NCBI RefSeq assembly: GCF_027213965.1 | Contig: NZ_JAPWGX010000003.1 | Location: forward strand, 248,001-312,000 | DNA: 64,000 bases | Direction of reading: 5' to 3' | Origin: Maritalea porphyrae | GTDB taxonomy: Bacteria > Pseudomonadota > Alphaproteobacteria > Rhizobiales > Devosiaceae | Shown here: positions 7,909-15,630 of the stretch, piece by piece | Layout: each line of letters starts with the position of its first letter | How positions within the stretch are numbered: position 1 is the first letter of the stretch | Position numbers and translations under genes: made by a program | The notes under the pieces: generated by a model | The model's database searches: none | Told to the model about the DNA's origin: nothing | What the model saw: only the letters and a program-made list of their open reading frames with translations

Positions 7909-9021
7909 TTAGAACAAACGCAACACGTTTTGGTCTGCCTGAGAGGCGAACGATAGTGAGGTTGAAGAAAGTTGCTGGCGAGTCTGCAATGCAAGAAGGT
8001 TCGCACCCTCTGAGTTGCTATCTGCCAATGTCAACTTGCCGGCGCCTTCTTCCAACGTATTGATTAGACGAGTGGTGAAGTTCTGACGGTTCTCAACAAC
8101 GGTGAGGTTTGTACCAAAGGTAGACGCTTGAGAGCGAAGTGTGCCCAATGCGGAGGATAGTGACGTCAACGAAGTGTTGATGTCCGTATCTGTATCAAAG
8201 CCACCTTTGACATAGTTGGTGCTTGCTGTTGTCGCAAGGTCTGCGGTTGCATCGGTATCATCGATTGAAACCTGACCATTTTCCGAAACAATGTCGATGC
8301 TAGTGCCGTTAACGGTAGCAGTAACACCGTCGATCGCATTCCAAGTCGCTGCCAAGGCATCGATATCGTGGTCGGCAGTGTGGGCAACTGTTGAAACAAC
8401 TGAGCCACCGACAGAAAGCTCCAATGTATCGCCAGCTTCATCACTTGCGTTAATAGCAGCAAGGGTAATTGATACGGTGCCGCTTACACCGACGGCCAAA
8501 TCTGCAAGCCCTAGCGCACCCGTTGAATCAGTATAATCAACTGCAGAAACGCCTAGTTTTGAAGTGCCGTCTTCATTGAATACAACCGACAAATCATTGC
8601 CCGTACCAGCAAGCAAGTTCTTACCTGAATAGCCAGCATCTTTTGCGAGTGTTTCAACTTGTGAAAGGAGCTCGTTGTACTCACTGGCAAACTTTCGTCG
8701 GTCAGCCATTGATGAAGATTGCAAAGCTTGGTTTGCCTTGCCTTTTGCAGCTTCTACCAATTTGGTGATAGATTGGATGCCTTCGTCTGCAGCTTTCAGC
8801 GTTTGAACGGCTTGGCCCATATCGTCTAGCAGGCCGCCAAGATCAGATGCGCGATTGTTCAATGAAGAAGCTGTGAAGAATGAACCCGGATTGTCGAGCG
8901 CTGAGTTGACCTTTAGGCCGGTAGCGAGACGGTTTTGGGTTTTTGACATCAAGTCCGCGGTATTCTGCAGTGAGAGCAGGTTTTGACGCACTGCGGACGA
9001 AAGATGAATCATTTCAGACAT
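7909..9021 (-). CDS. Flagellin 3
   Basis: Filament subunit of 370 residues. The N-terminal helix (HLSSAVRQNLLSLQNTADLM) and C-terminal helix (QQLSSTSLSFASQADQN, ending VLRLF) are standard. The central domain (for example GSVVSTVAHTADHDIDALAA) is the same as in flagellins 2 and 4. It is closest to flagellin 2 in the N-terminus (both begin MSEMIHLS). The ATG follows AAAAGGAATTTAGTAA. It has its own box, leader hairpin and terminator. Confidence 0.96.
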   Translation of the reverse strand: MSEMIHLSSAVRQNLLSLQNTADLMSKTQNRLATGLKVNSALDNPGSFFTASSLNNRASDLGGLLDDMGQAVQTLKAADEGIQSITKLVEAAKGKANQALQSSSMADRRKFASEYNELLSQVETLAKDAGYSGKNLLAGTGNDLSVVFNEDGTSKLGVSAVDYTDSTGALGLADLAVGVSGTVSITLAAINASDEAGDTLELSVGGSVVSTVAHTADHDIDALAATWNAIDGVTATVNGTSIDIVSENGQVSIDDTDATADLATTASTNYVKGGFDTDTDINTSLTSLSSALGTLRSQASTFGTNLTVVENRQNFTTRLINTLEEGAGKLTLADSNSEGANLLALQTRQQLSSTSLSFASQADQNVLRLF

Positions 9022-9050
9022 TTACTAAATTCCTTTTCTAGGTACTTAAG

Positions 9051-9067
9051 GGCTCCTTCCTGGAACC
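9051..9067 (-). ncRNA. Leader hairpin of flagellin 3 (candidate FlbT site)
   Basis: On the minus strand GGTTCC-AGGAA-GGAGCC forms a 6-bp stem with one U-G pair, 29 nt before the ATG. The loop AGGAA fits AGRAW. The stem differs from the other leaders but stays paired. Confidence 0.55.
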
Positions 9068-9093
9068 TCTTTCTAGAAAATGCCTGATTATGC

Positions 9094-9108
9094 CTAACGC
9101 TAGGTTAA
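9094..9108 (-). promoter_or_regulatory. CtrA-like box upstream of flagellin 3
   Basis: On the minus strand this reads TTAA-CCTAGCG-TTAG, one mismatch from TTAA-N7-TTAA, 73 bp before the ATG. The spacer keeps CCT..CG, as in the boxes of flagellins 1 and 2. Confidence 0.55.
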
Positions 9109-9125
9109 TGGCGTTTGCAGGGTGC

Positions 9126-9153
9126 AAAAAAGGCGGATCCGAAGACCCGCCTT
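9126..9153 (-). terminator. Terminator of flagellin 4
   Basis: AAGGCGG (9130-9136) pairs with CCGCCTT (9147-9153), and a T run follows on the minus strand. The 24-nt hairpin core equals that at 7858-7881. Confidence 0.85.
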
Positions 9154-9179
9154 GAAATCTACTTATCTGTTTGTTTGAA

Positions 9180-10286
9180 CTAGAGCAAACGCAACACATT
9201 TTGGTCAGCTTGTGAGGCGAATGACAGTGAAGTCGAAGCCAAAGACTGACGTGTTTGCAAGGCCAGAAGGTTCGCACCCTCTTGGTTAGAATCGGCAAGT
9301 GTTAGTTTGCCTGCACCTTCTTGCAATGTGTTGATCATAGACTTTGTAAAGTCCTGACGGTTTTCAACAACAGTCAAGTTTGTACCGAATGTTGAAGCCT
9401 GTGAGCGAAGTGAACCCAATGCGTCAGTTAGTTTTGACAAAGTCGCGTTAATGTCCGTATCTGTGTCAAAGCCACCTTTGACATAGTTGGTGCTTGCTGT
9501 TGTCGCAAGGTCTGCGGTTGCATCGGTATCATCGATTGAAACCTGACCATTTTCCGAAACAATGTCGATGCTCGTGCCGTTAACGGTAGCTGTCACACCG
9601 TCAATCGCATTCCAAGTTGCGGCCAAGGCATCGATATCGTGGTCGGCGGTGTGGGCAACTGTTGAAACAACTGAGCCACCGACAGAAAGCTCCAATGTAT
9701 CGCCAGCTTCATCACTTGCGTTGATGGCAGCAAGGGTAATTGACACAGTACCGTTTACGCCAACGGCTTGGTCTGCAAGACCTAGAGTGCCAGTTGTGTC
9801 TGTGTAATCAACAGCAGTAACAGTTGCTTTTGATGAACCAGATTCGTTGAATACCACTGACAAATCGTTGCCTGAACCAGCAAGCAAGTTTTTGCCTGAG
9901 TAGCCAGCATCTTTTGCGATTGATTCAATCTGTGTCATCAATTCGTTATATTCGCCAGCGAACTTGCGACGGTCAGCTGTTGAAGAGGACTGCAAAGCTT
10001 GGTTTGCTTTCGCTTTGGCAGCTTCAGCAAGTTTTGTGATTGATTGAATACCTTCATCAGCCGCTTTTAGCGTTTGAACGGCTTGGCCTTGGTCATCAAG
10101 AAGTGATGAAAGGTCTGAAGCGCGGGAATTCAATGATTGTGCTGTAAAGAAAGAACCTGGATTATCCAGCGCTGAGTTCACTTTCAAACCAGTCGATAGA
10201 CGGTTTTGAGTTTGGCCCAGCATTTCAGCTGTGCTTTGAAGTGCGTTAAGGTTCTGACGAACTGCATTTGATAGTTGAATAGCCAT
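9180..10286 (-). CDS. Flagellin 4
   Basis: Filament subunit. The start chosen is the ATG at 10286 (MAIQLSNAVRQNLNALQSTA), which matches flagellin N-termini. An upstream TTG in frame (10334) would start inside a leader hairpin and is rejected. The C-terminus ends QNVLRLL. The central domain is again the segment shared with flagellins 2 and 3, while the N-terminal D1 differs more (AEMLGQTQNRLSTG). It is first of the four in transcription order. Its leader has a 7-bp hairpin, but the CtrA-like box found before the other three is not at the equivalent distance. Confidence 0.95.
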   Translation of the reverse strand: MAIQLSNAVRQNLNALQSTAEMLGQTQNRLSTGLKVNSALDNPGSFFTAQSLNSRASDLSSLLDDQGQAVQTLKAADEGIQSITKLAEAAKAKANQALQSSSTADRRKFAGEYNELMTQIESIAKDAGYSGKNLLAGSGNDLSVVFNESGSSKATVTAVDYTDTTGTLGLADQAVGVNGTVSITLAAINASDEAGDTLELSVGGSVVSTVAHTADHDIDALAATWNAIDGVTATVNGTSIDIVSENGQVSIDDTDATADLATTASTNYVKGGFDTDTDINATLSKLTDALGSLRSQASTFGTNLTVVENRQDFTKSMINTLQEGAGKLTLADSNQEGANLLALQTRQSLASTSLSFASQADQNVLRLL

Positions 10287-10315
10287 GATACTAAATACTC
10301 CATTCTGGCATACAA

Positions 10316-10334
10316 GTGAGCCTTTCTGGCTCAC
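10316..10334 (-). ncRNA. Leader hairpin of flagellin 4 (candidate FlbT site)
   Basis: On the minus strand GTGAGCC-AGAAA-GGCTCAC is a perfect 7-bp stem with a 5-nt loop, 29 nt before the ATG. A second weaker CC-AGAAT-GG copy lies at 10300-10308, nearer the start. Confidence 0.6.
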
Positions 10335-10399
10335 GCTAAACCCGGATCAACACCAACAAGTGTTTTCTCCAGCATGGCACCCATAAAGCCCGGGTTGAT

Positions 10400-10414
10400 T
10401 GAATCAAACCTTAA
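10400..10414 (-). promoter_or_regulatory. Weak CtrA-like box upstream of flagellin 4
   Basis: On the minus strand TTAA-GGTTTGA-TTCA has one mismatch to TTAA-N7-TTAA. It lies 114 bp before the ATG and lacks the conserved CCTNNCG spacer of the other flagellin boxes, so it may be chance. Confidence 0.25.
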
Positions 10415-10478
10415 CGGGGCAAGTGGGGTGTGTTTTAGGGTTAATAGAGGGTTATCTCCTTTCGTTTAACTGGTTGAT

Positions 10479-10862
10479 TTATTTAAGGTCCTCGAGCATG
10501 CGCATGGCTGCGGGTGAGGGGACCCACCGGCGATTGATCATGCGCGGAAAAATGGTGTTTGTTGGCTTCTCGCCATCGGTATTTCCTTCGCTGGCTTTGA
10601 CCTTTGCGCTTGCCACCAGGGATGCTTCAAAGAGCACACTGGCTGGCGCTGCTGGTCCAACGAGCTTTGGAAACTGGTCGATCGGTTTTTCACTGACCGC
10701 AGTCACAATTTGGGGTGACGGTGGCGCAGGCTTAGCGTCGCTTGCGGGTGCTTTCGCAGCGGCAGCGTCCGGTTTGCCATAATGTTCGCTTTTTAAACTG
10801 GCATTGCCAGCGGCAAAAGCGCCACCTTGAAAACCGGCTGCCGACTCAATTCTGAGGTTCAC
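10479..10862 (-). CDS. Unknown 127-residue protein in the flagellin/flgI region
   Basis: I do not recognise a family. The protein is Ala/Pro/Lys-rich in the middle (SDAKPAPPSPQIVTAVSEKP) and looks disordered, with no signal peptide or membrane segment. The C-terminus, FPRMINRRWVPSPAAMRMLE, is the only part with an ordered look. It lies on the same strand between flagellin 4 and the flgN-like gene, with gaps of about 110-190 bp. A role in flagellar assembly or regulation is inferred from position only. Codon use looks like its neighbours. Confidence 0.6.
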   Translation of the reverse strand: MNLRIESAAGFQGGAFAAGNASLKSEHYGKPDAAAAKAPASDAKPAPPSPQIVTAVSEKPIDQFPKLVGPAAPASVLFEASLVASAKVKASEGNTDGEKPTNTIFPRMINRRWVPSPAAMRMLEDLK

Positions 10863-10970
10863 GGGTCTTCTCCATTAAAATCAGCCTTCTTGGCAGTTTT
10901 TAGTATGGAGGAGGCGTGTTGAAGTTCAATGATTTGAATCGATGCTAATTAATTCAAATTGAAATTAATG

Positions 10971-11462
10971 TTACAGGGATGTGTTGACCGAAACGCCTTT
11001 GATGGAAGCTGCTTGAGTGGCCGTGCCGCGGCCGGTGTTGCCGTATGCTGCGGTTTGGTTTGACTGCCCCAGCTGAGATGCGACGCTGCTGACGATTTCT
11101 TCGGTCAAAGATTTGGCGGTGGCAAGCACACGCAAGTTCTCAGCCATTTGTGTGGCAAGGGCAGCTTGGCCTTGTTGCAGTTTTTGCAGAAGGTGTGGTG
11201 CTGTTTCCTTTATCTCCTGCGCGTTTGATTGAATTGCGCGGGCGAGACCGACGTAAGTTTGGGCCAATTCAGCTTTTCGTGCTGCAAGCTCACTTGCTTC
11301 TAGTAATTTGCCAGCCCGGAGCAGATTTGTTTCCTTGTTCGTCACATCAACTAATGAGTGAAGAGCGATATCGGCGTCGGCGCATACTTTTTCGGGACTA
11401 TCCGGCATAGGAAGCTTTCTGGTTTTTGCGAGTGCTTGAGCGCGCATCTGTTGAGGTGTCAT
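10971..11462 (-). CDS. FlgN-like flagellar export chaperone
   Basis: Probable cytoplasmic chaperone for hook-associated proteins FlgK and FlgL. The 163 residues are mostly alpha-helical. The segment at about residues 30-75 (LVDVTNKETNLLRAGKLLEA) has the FlgN pattern of a helix with a conserved N-E-T-L-L core, and a Gln/Ala-rich second helix follows. The Ser/Thr/Gly-rich tail is probably flexible. Its start overlaps the stop of the rod-binding protein gene by 4 bp, so they are translationally coupled. The family assignment is from pattern, not alignment. Confidence 0.65.
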   Translation of the reverse strand: MTPQQMRAQALAKTRKLPMPDSPEKVCADADIALHSLVDVTNKETNLLRAGKLLEASELAARKAELAQTYVGLARAIQSNAQEIKETAPHLLQKLQQGQAALATQMAENLRVLATAKSLTEEIVSSVASQLGQSNQTAAYGNTGRGTATQAASIKGVSVNTSL

Positions 11463-11797
11463 TTTTTGTATGCTCCGCCTGGAAGTGCAGTAAATTGAGG
11501 TGAGTTTGATGCCGCCTGAGTGGCAATGAGATCTCGCAATATGCTGTCTGAAAGGCCTATGCCGCCCGCTTGGGCCATGCTGTTTGCCATTTCAGAGGCT
11601 TGCATGCCGCGCCACGTTTCCTCGCCGTAGCCTCCACCGAAGTCCCCCTCAGTGTCTACGCTTGAAGAAACTTGAGAAAGCAGGGTATTTAAAAACACAC
11701 CTTCGAGTTCCACGGCTTTGCTTTTGAGCTGATTGAAAGCTTGTTCGGGCATATGCGCTGGGCGCTGCACCGGAATGTGAATTTGGGAATAGGCCAT
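11459..11797 (-). CDS. Rod-binding protein (FlgJ N-terminal domain type)
   Basis: Short 112-residue protein equivalent to the N-terminal rod-capping domain of FlgJ, without the muramidase domain, as is usual in alphaproteobacteria. The motif KAVELEGVFLNTLLSQV and the later GGYGEETWRGMQASEMAN followed by GIGLSDSILRDL match the rod-binding domain. It probably helps rod assembly in the periplasm. Its ATG overlaps the stop of flgI, giving flgI, rod-binding protein and flgN-like as one operon. Confidence 0.85.
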   Translation of the reverse strand: MAYSQIHIPVQRPAHMPEQAFNQLKSKAVELEGVFLNTLLSQVSSSVDTEGDFGGGYGEETWRGMQASEMANSMAQAGGIGLSDSILRDLIATQAASNSPQFTALPGGAYKK

Positions 11798-12912
11798 TAC
11801 ATTACCTCAATTTCGGCTTGCAGTGCGCCCGCGGATTTTATTGCCTGCAAAATCGAGATGAGGTCTCGTGGTGATATGCCCAAGGCATTTAGGCCGTCGA
11901 CGAGCTCTTGCAAGGTGACACCTTCTTCAACCAATGCCAATTTGCTGTCCACTTGATCAACTGCAACTTCGGTACGCGGCAGGACAACGGTTTCACCAAG
12001 TGAAAGCGGTGCTGGCTGCGAGGCTTCTGGTGTTTCTGTGATCGTTACAGTTAAGTTGCTTTGCGCAACAGCAACTGTTGACACACGCACTTCACGTCCC
12101 ATGACAATGATGCCGGAGTTTTCATCAATTACGATTTTGGCGGTTTGGTCTGGAGTGACCACCAGTTGTTCAATATCGGTGACCAAATCCACAATGTTGC
12201 CATTGAAGCCGCGTGGGAGGGTCAATTCAACCGTAGCGTTATCAATGGGGACTGCGGTTGGCATGCCAATCAAATTGTTGATGGCGAGCGCAATACGGCG
12301 AGATGTGGTGAAATCGGGGTTGCGAAGCGCCAAGCGGACTGAACGACGCGCACCTAAGGAGAAGTTTACTTCCCGCTCAATGATGGCGCCCGAGGAAATG
12401 CGGCCAGTTGTCGGCACACCGGAAATAACAGTGGCTGAATCCCCACCAGCGGAAAATCCATTTATCGCAACTTGACCTTGCCCAATTGCGTAAACCTCGC
12501 CATCTGCACCCATTAGCGGGGTAACGAGTAATGTGCCGCCCTGCAAGCTTTTGGCGTCGCCAAGGGCTGCAACATTGATGTCAATTCTTGAGCCTTGCGA
12601 TGCGAATGCCGGTAAGTTGGCGGTGACCATAACGGCGGCAACATTTGCGGTTCGCATTGATGCGCCCAATGTGTTGACGCCCATGCGTTCCAGCATGGCT
12701 TGCAAGCTTTGTTTGGTGAAAGGTGAATTGTTGAGGCCATCACCCGTGCCGTTGAGGCCCACCACAAGTCCATAGCCCACCAGTTGGTTTTCACGAACAC
12801 CTTCAATGTCCACAATATCTTTGATCCGGGCGGCGTTCGCGTTGCTTACAAAGCCCAGAGCAATCGTTAGGACACAAAGGACTGAAATAATAAATGCCGT
12901 CAGTTTGGTCAT
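11797..12912 (-). CDS. flgI: Flagellar P-ring protein FlgI
   Basis: Forms the periplasmic P ring around the rod at the peptidoglycan layer. The ATG at 12912 gives a Sec signal peptide (MTKLTAFIISVLCVLTIALG, cleavage after SNANA) and follows GGGGAAGTTG. A longer frame upstream would bury the signal peptide. The mature part begins ARIKDIVDIEGVRENQLVGY, the classical FlgI start, and 371 residues is the family length. The leader contains AATTGGGGAA (12917-12926), complementary to the twin-hairpin loops at 17166-17242. It is first of a three-gene operon, divergent from fliX. Confidence 0.95.
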   Translation of the reverse strand: MTKLTAFIISVLCVLTIALGFVSNANAARIKDIVDIEGVRENQLVGYGLVVGLNGTGDGLNNSPFTKQSLQAMLERMGVNTLGASMRTANVAAVMVTANLPAFASQGSRIDINVAALGDAKSLQGGTLLVTPLMGADGEVYAIGQGQVAINGFSAGGDSATVISGVPTTGRISSGAIIEREVNFSLGARRSVRLALRNPDFTTSRRIALAINNLIGMPTAVPIDNATVELTLPRGFNGNIVDLVTDIEQLVVTPDQTAKIVIDENSGIIVMGREVRVSTVAVAQSNLTVTITETPEASQPAPLSLGETVVLPRTEVAVDQVDSKLALVEEGVTLQELVDGLNALGISPRDLISILQAIKSAGALQAEIEVM

Positions 12913-13172
12913 CAACTTCCCCAATTGTTCGAATGATGCATATGCTCCCCAGCACATGTTCCATCGCTATTGCCCTAACAGTTGCGAATATCGTGCCAAT
13001 TTTCGACTTCCGTTAAGGCGTTGAAATGCATTGATTTTTTGAAATGAATCTTTGTCTGGAAAATTTTAGAGGAAAAAGCTGCCTATTCTTGGTGATTTGC
13101 TGGTGAACTGTGGTAAATTTTGCCTAGTGGGCGTATTTCACGCTCTGAGGTGATTTGGAGTACAAATTCTAG

Positions 13173-13592
13173 ATGCGCATTACAGATGCAAATCGATTGA
13201 ATAGGACGGCACAGAAATCTGGCAAAAAGGCCGGAAAGTCTGAGGATTCGGCTTTTTCTGTTCCTAGTGAGAGTGCACCGGTTGCGCGATCGGAAACCTC
13301 TGCACCGAGCCAGGACGTTGGTGGAATAGACGCTCTTTTGGCGTTGCAAGCTGTTGAAGACCCAACATTCGCGCGAAAAAAGGCGGTTAAACGGGGGCAC
13401 GACCTTTTGGATGGTTTAGAACAAATCAAAACCGACTTATTGGTTGGACAGATTTCCGAATCTCGGCTCGATAATATGCTGAATCTGGTCACAAAAGCGC
13501 GTGGCAACCTTGATCCTTCGCTTGATTCAATAATTGATGATATTGAATTGCGCGTACGTGTCGAACTTGCAAAGTTCAATAGATACAAATAG
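13173..13592 (+). CDS. fliX: Flagellar assembly regulator FliX
   Basis: FliX is an alphaproteobacterial protein that in Caulobacter couples basal-body assembly to the regulator FlbD. The 139 residues have a basic, Ser-rich N-terminus and then the family core VGGIDALLALQAVEDPTFAR followed by KRGHDLLDGLEQIKTDLL. The C-terminus is ELRVRVELAKFNR. No flbD is in the window, so its partner here is unknown. It is transcribed away from flgI across a gap of 260 bp, in which I find no clear box. Confidence 0.88.
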   Translation: MRITDANRLNRTAQKSGKKAGKSEDSAFSVPSESAPVARSETSAPSQDVGGIDALLALQAVEDPTFARKKAVKRGHDLLDGLEQIKTDLLVGQISESRLDNMLNLVTKARGNLDPSLDSIIDDIELRVRVELAKFNRYK

Positions 13593-13731
13593 TTGCAGAT
13601 TTTGGGCTTCAGAATAGCTCGTTTCATATTCCAGTCACACACAATCCTTACATGCAGCGTAACAAACTCACTTGCCGTGGGTTGTCTTGGCCATTATATA
13701 TGTCGCGCATAGACTTAGGGAGTATATTGCT

Positions 13732-14187
13732 GTGTCAATGGATTTGGAGAGCAAGGTCGAATTGGAAGAGCCAACTTTTAGTGGTTCTGAGACTTACAAA
13801 CCGACCGAAGGCGAAGAATTTATGAATGCCCGCCAACTTGCGTATTTCCGCAAGAAGCTGGTCGCGTGGAAAGAGGATATTCTGCGCGAGAGCAAGGAGA
13901 CGCTTGAGGCATTGCAAGAGGAAAGTCAAAATCACCCAGATATAGCGGACAGAGCGTCATCTGAAAGTGATCGTGCCCTTGAATTGCGGACGCGAGATCG
14001 GCAACGCAAGCTGATTTCCAAAATTGACTCGGCTCTGGCGCGTGTTGATGACAAGACTTATGGGTATTGCGAAGTCACTGGCGAGCCAATTGGTCTTGCA
14101 CGACTAGACGCTCGGCCAATCGCAACGATGAGTCTTGAAGCGCAAGAAAAACATGAGCGGCGGGAAAAAGTTTACCGCGACGATTGA
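13732..14187 (+). CDS. dksA: DksA/TraR-family RNA polymerase-binding protein
   Basis: Cytoplasmic protein that inserts into the RNA polymerase secondary channel and acts with ppGpp. I chose GTG at 13732 because AGGGAG lies 9 nt before it; the longer frame from 13672 has no Shine-Dalgarno, and the ATG at 13738 is the alternative. About 151 residues hold the coiled coil (ARQLAYFRKKLVAWKEDILR, later ADRASSESDRALELRTRDRQ). The C-terminal finger keeps only one Cys (GYCEVTGEPIGLARLDARP), as in rhizobial DksA, so zinc binding is doubtful. It is often next to flagellar genes in this group. Confidence 0.88.
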   Translation: MSMDLESKVELEEPTFSGSETYKPTEGEEFMNARQLAYFRKKLVAWKEDILRESKETLEALQEESQNHPDIADRASSESDRALELRTRDRQRKLISKIDSALARVDDKTYGYCEVTGEPIGLARLDARPIATMSLEAQEKHERREKVYRDD

Positions 14188-14304
14188 TCCTGATCAGTTC
14201 GCGATGAACGGATAGCGTGCAATTTGTGTTGCGTTTCATGCATATTCATTGTGTGATGGTTCTGAGTTGCATTGGTCAGTGGGGTTGAAAGGGGTGAGTT
14301 GCGT

Positions 14305-15300
14305 ATGAATCAGGCTTCGATGCATGATCAACAGCTTACCACGCGCTCCAGTTCATCTGTGCCTGCAGGGCATTCTTGGCCGATTTCAAAACCTTACGAT
14401 GTCGTGTTCTACCGTTCGTATGGACCAAAATCGAACGTCAATGTTGCGTTTCAGCATGTGTTCGATCTTGACGCCTTTAAGTCCGACCGCAAATTCACAC
14501 ACTGTGCGCTGGTGGGGTCTGAGCTTACAGCAATTGAGGCGTACCCTAGAGCGGTCAAAGGGTACTATACAGATATGGTACATCCCGGCGGTGTGCGATT
14601 TGTGCCCGTAATTGACCTTTGTTACGACAGTCAGAATAGATATCGCGACTTTCTGGTGCTGCGTGCGCCTGGTCTGACCGCCCCCGACACATCGTTTGGC
14701 GCTGAATCCATGATGAAGGCGTGGCGGTATATTGAGTCCAAATACGGATTGCGTCGGTTTTTGGGAATTGGGCGCGGACCTCGCGATAGCAACGCCAAGC
14801 AAATCAAAGAATGGCTATCTTGCTCTGATCTTGTGCTAAAGGTCTTGGCCGATGCAGGTCGATTTGATCTCCAATTTCAAGAACGAGTGACACCGAGTGG
14901 GCTTGTTGCCACGCTTGGGGCGCTTGGGTGGCAAGATGTGACCGAAGACTATGCGCCGCAACGGTTTGAAGCCAAGAGCCGCCAATATATGCAGCGGTTT
15001 GGATTGACCGGGGGAAGTCGCGCTGGCGTTGACCTTTATGCACTGAAAATGGCTTGGAGCCTTGGCACATTTGCCCAATCTATCCAACGACAGCAGTATA
15101 TGGTCGAGGAATATATCAACCGTCGCCTGTCCAATGTATGGCCTGATGGTCTAGATGCTGGTCGTTATTTCGAAAAGTTTACTGCCGACCACGCTATGCG
15201 GGTTTTAAGACAGATAAAGACTGCAAGGCGCGAGGAGTTCTCACAGCACATTGATCCACTTTTGGCAGAGCTTTCGCAAAAGCGGCATGTTTTGAAGTAG
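14305..15300 (+). CDS. Putative permuted papain-fold (YiiX/YebB-like) protein
   Basis: The start ATG at 14305 follows AAGGGGTGAG; 331 residues, no signal peptide. I see the three marks of a permuted NlpC/P60 (YiiX-like) fold in permuted order: His66 in KFTHCALVGSE, Glu78 in TAIEAYPRA and Cys173 in WLSCSDLVLKVLADAG. This would make it a cysteine hydrolase or acyl-transfer enzyme on peptide or lipid amide bonds. The C-terminal 130 residues (YALKMAWSLGTFAQSIQRQQ and on) are helical and unlike anything I know. It starts 117 bp after dksA and is followed 9 bp later by the ABM-like gene, so those two probably form an operon. The function is inferred from the motif alone. Confidence 0.6.
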   Translation: MNQASMHDQQLTTRSSSSVPAGHSWPISKPYDVVFYRSYGPKSNVNVAFQHVFDLDAFKSDRKFTHCALVGSELTAIEAYPRAVKGYYTDMVHPGGVRFVPVIDLCYDSQNRYRDFLVLRAPGLTAPDTSFGAESMMKAWRYIESKYGLRRFLGIGRGPRDSNAKQIKEWLSCSDLVLKVLADAGRFDLQFQERVTPSGLVATLGALGWQDVTEDYAPQRFEAKSRQYMQRFGLTGGSRAGVDLYALKMAWSLGTFAQSIQRQQYMVEEYINRRLSNVWPDGLDAGRYFEKFTADHAMRVLRQIKTARREEFSQHIDPLLAELSQKRHVLK

Positions 15301-15309
15301 GTAGCGAAA

Positions 15310-15630
15310 ATGTCCCGCATCGTCATTGTTGGATATCGACCCAAACAGGGTTGTGATGAGGCGTTGGCGGAATTAATGAAAACCCACGTTCAGCGTTTGC
15401 GGGATCAAGGGCTGGCAACCGAACGTCAGTCCATCGTCATGCGCGCGAGTGATGGGACCTTTATTGAGGTCTTTGAGTGGATCAGTGAAGAAGCGATGCA
15501 TGAGGCGCATTCCAATCCAAAAGTGTTGGAAATGTGGGCTGAATATGCTCAGGTTTGCGACTACGTTCCTTTAGTAGATCTCGCAGAAGCACAGCAGATT
15601 TTTTCGAAATTTGTTCCTTTTGACTGCTAG
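15310..15630 (+). CDS. ABM-like (dimeric alpha-beta barrel) protein
   Basis: A 106-residue protein with the ferredoxin-like pattern of antibiotic biosynthesis monooxygenase/DUF1330-type dimeric barrels: strand IVIVGYRPKQG, a helix with ELMKTHVQRLRDQGL, then strands SIVMRASDGTFIEVFEWISE and a helix EAMHEAHSNPKVLEMW. Such proteins act as small oxygenases or stress enzymes, but no catalytic residue can be named here. It follows the papain-fold gene by 9 bp. Its 3' end overlaps the convergent marR gene by 4 bp. Confidence 0.65.
   Translation: MSRIVIVGYRPKQGCDEALAELMKTHVQRLRDQGLATERQSIVMRASDGTFIEVFEWISEEAMHEAHSNPKVLEMWAEYAQVCDYVPLVDLAEAQQIFSKFVPFDC

Noticed and set aside
8291-8536. Open antisense frame of 81 codons in flagellin 3, repeated in flagellin 4 (9562-9807)
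   Set aside because: Its conservation comes from the near-identical flagellin DNA on the coding strand. It has no ribosome site, and the predicted protein has no recognisable features.
5280-10286. Phase-variation or invertible-switch role for the flagellin array
   Set aside because: All four genes are in one orientation with their own promoters; no inverted repeats flanking a segment and no recombinase gene are seen.
10287-10334. 16-codon N-terminal extension of flagellin 4
   Set aside because: It starts with TTG inside the leader hairpin, whereas MAIQLSNAVRQN fits flagellin N-termini and mature filaments.
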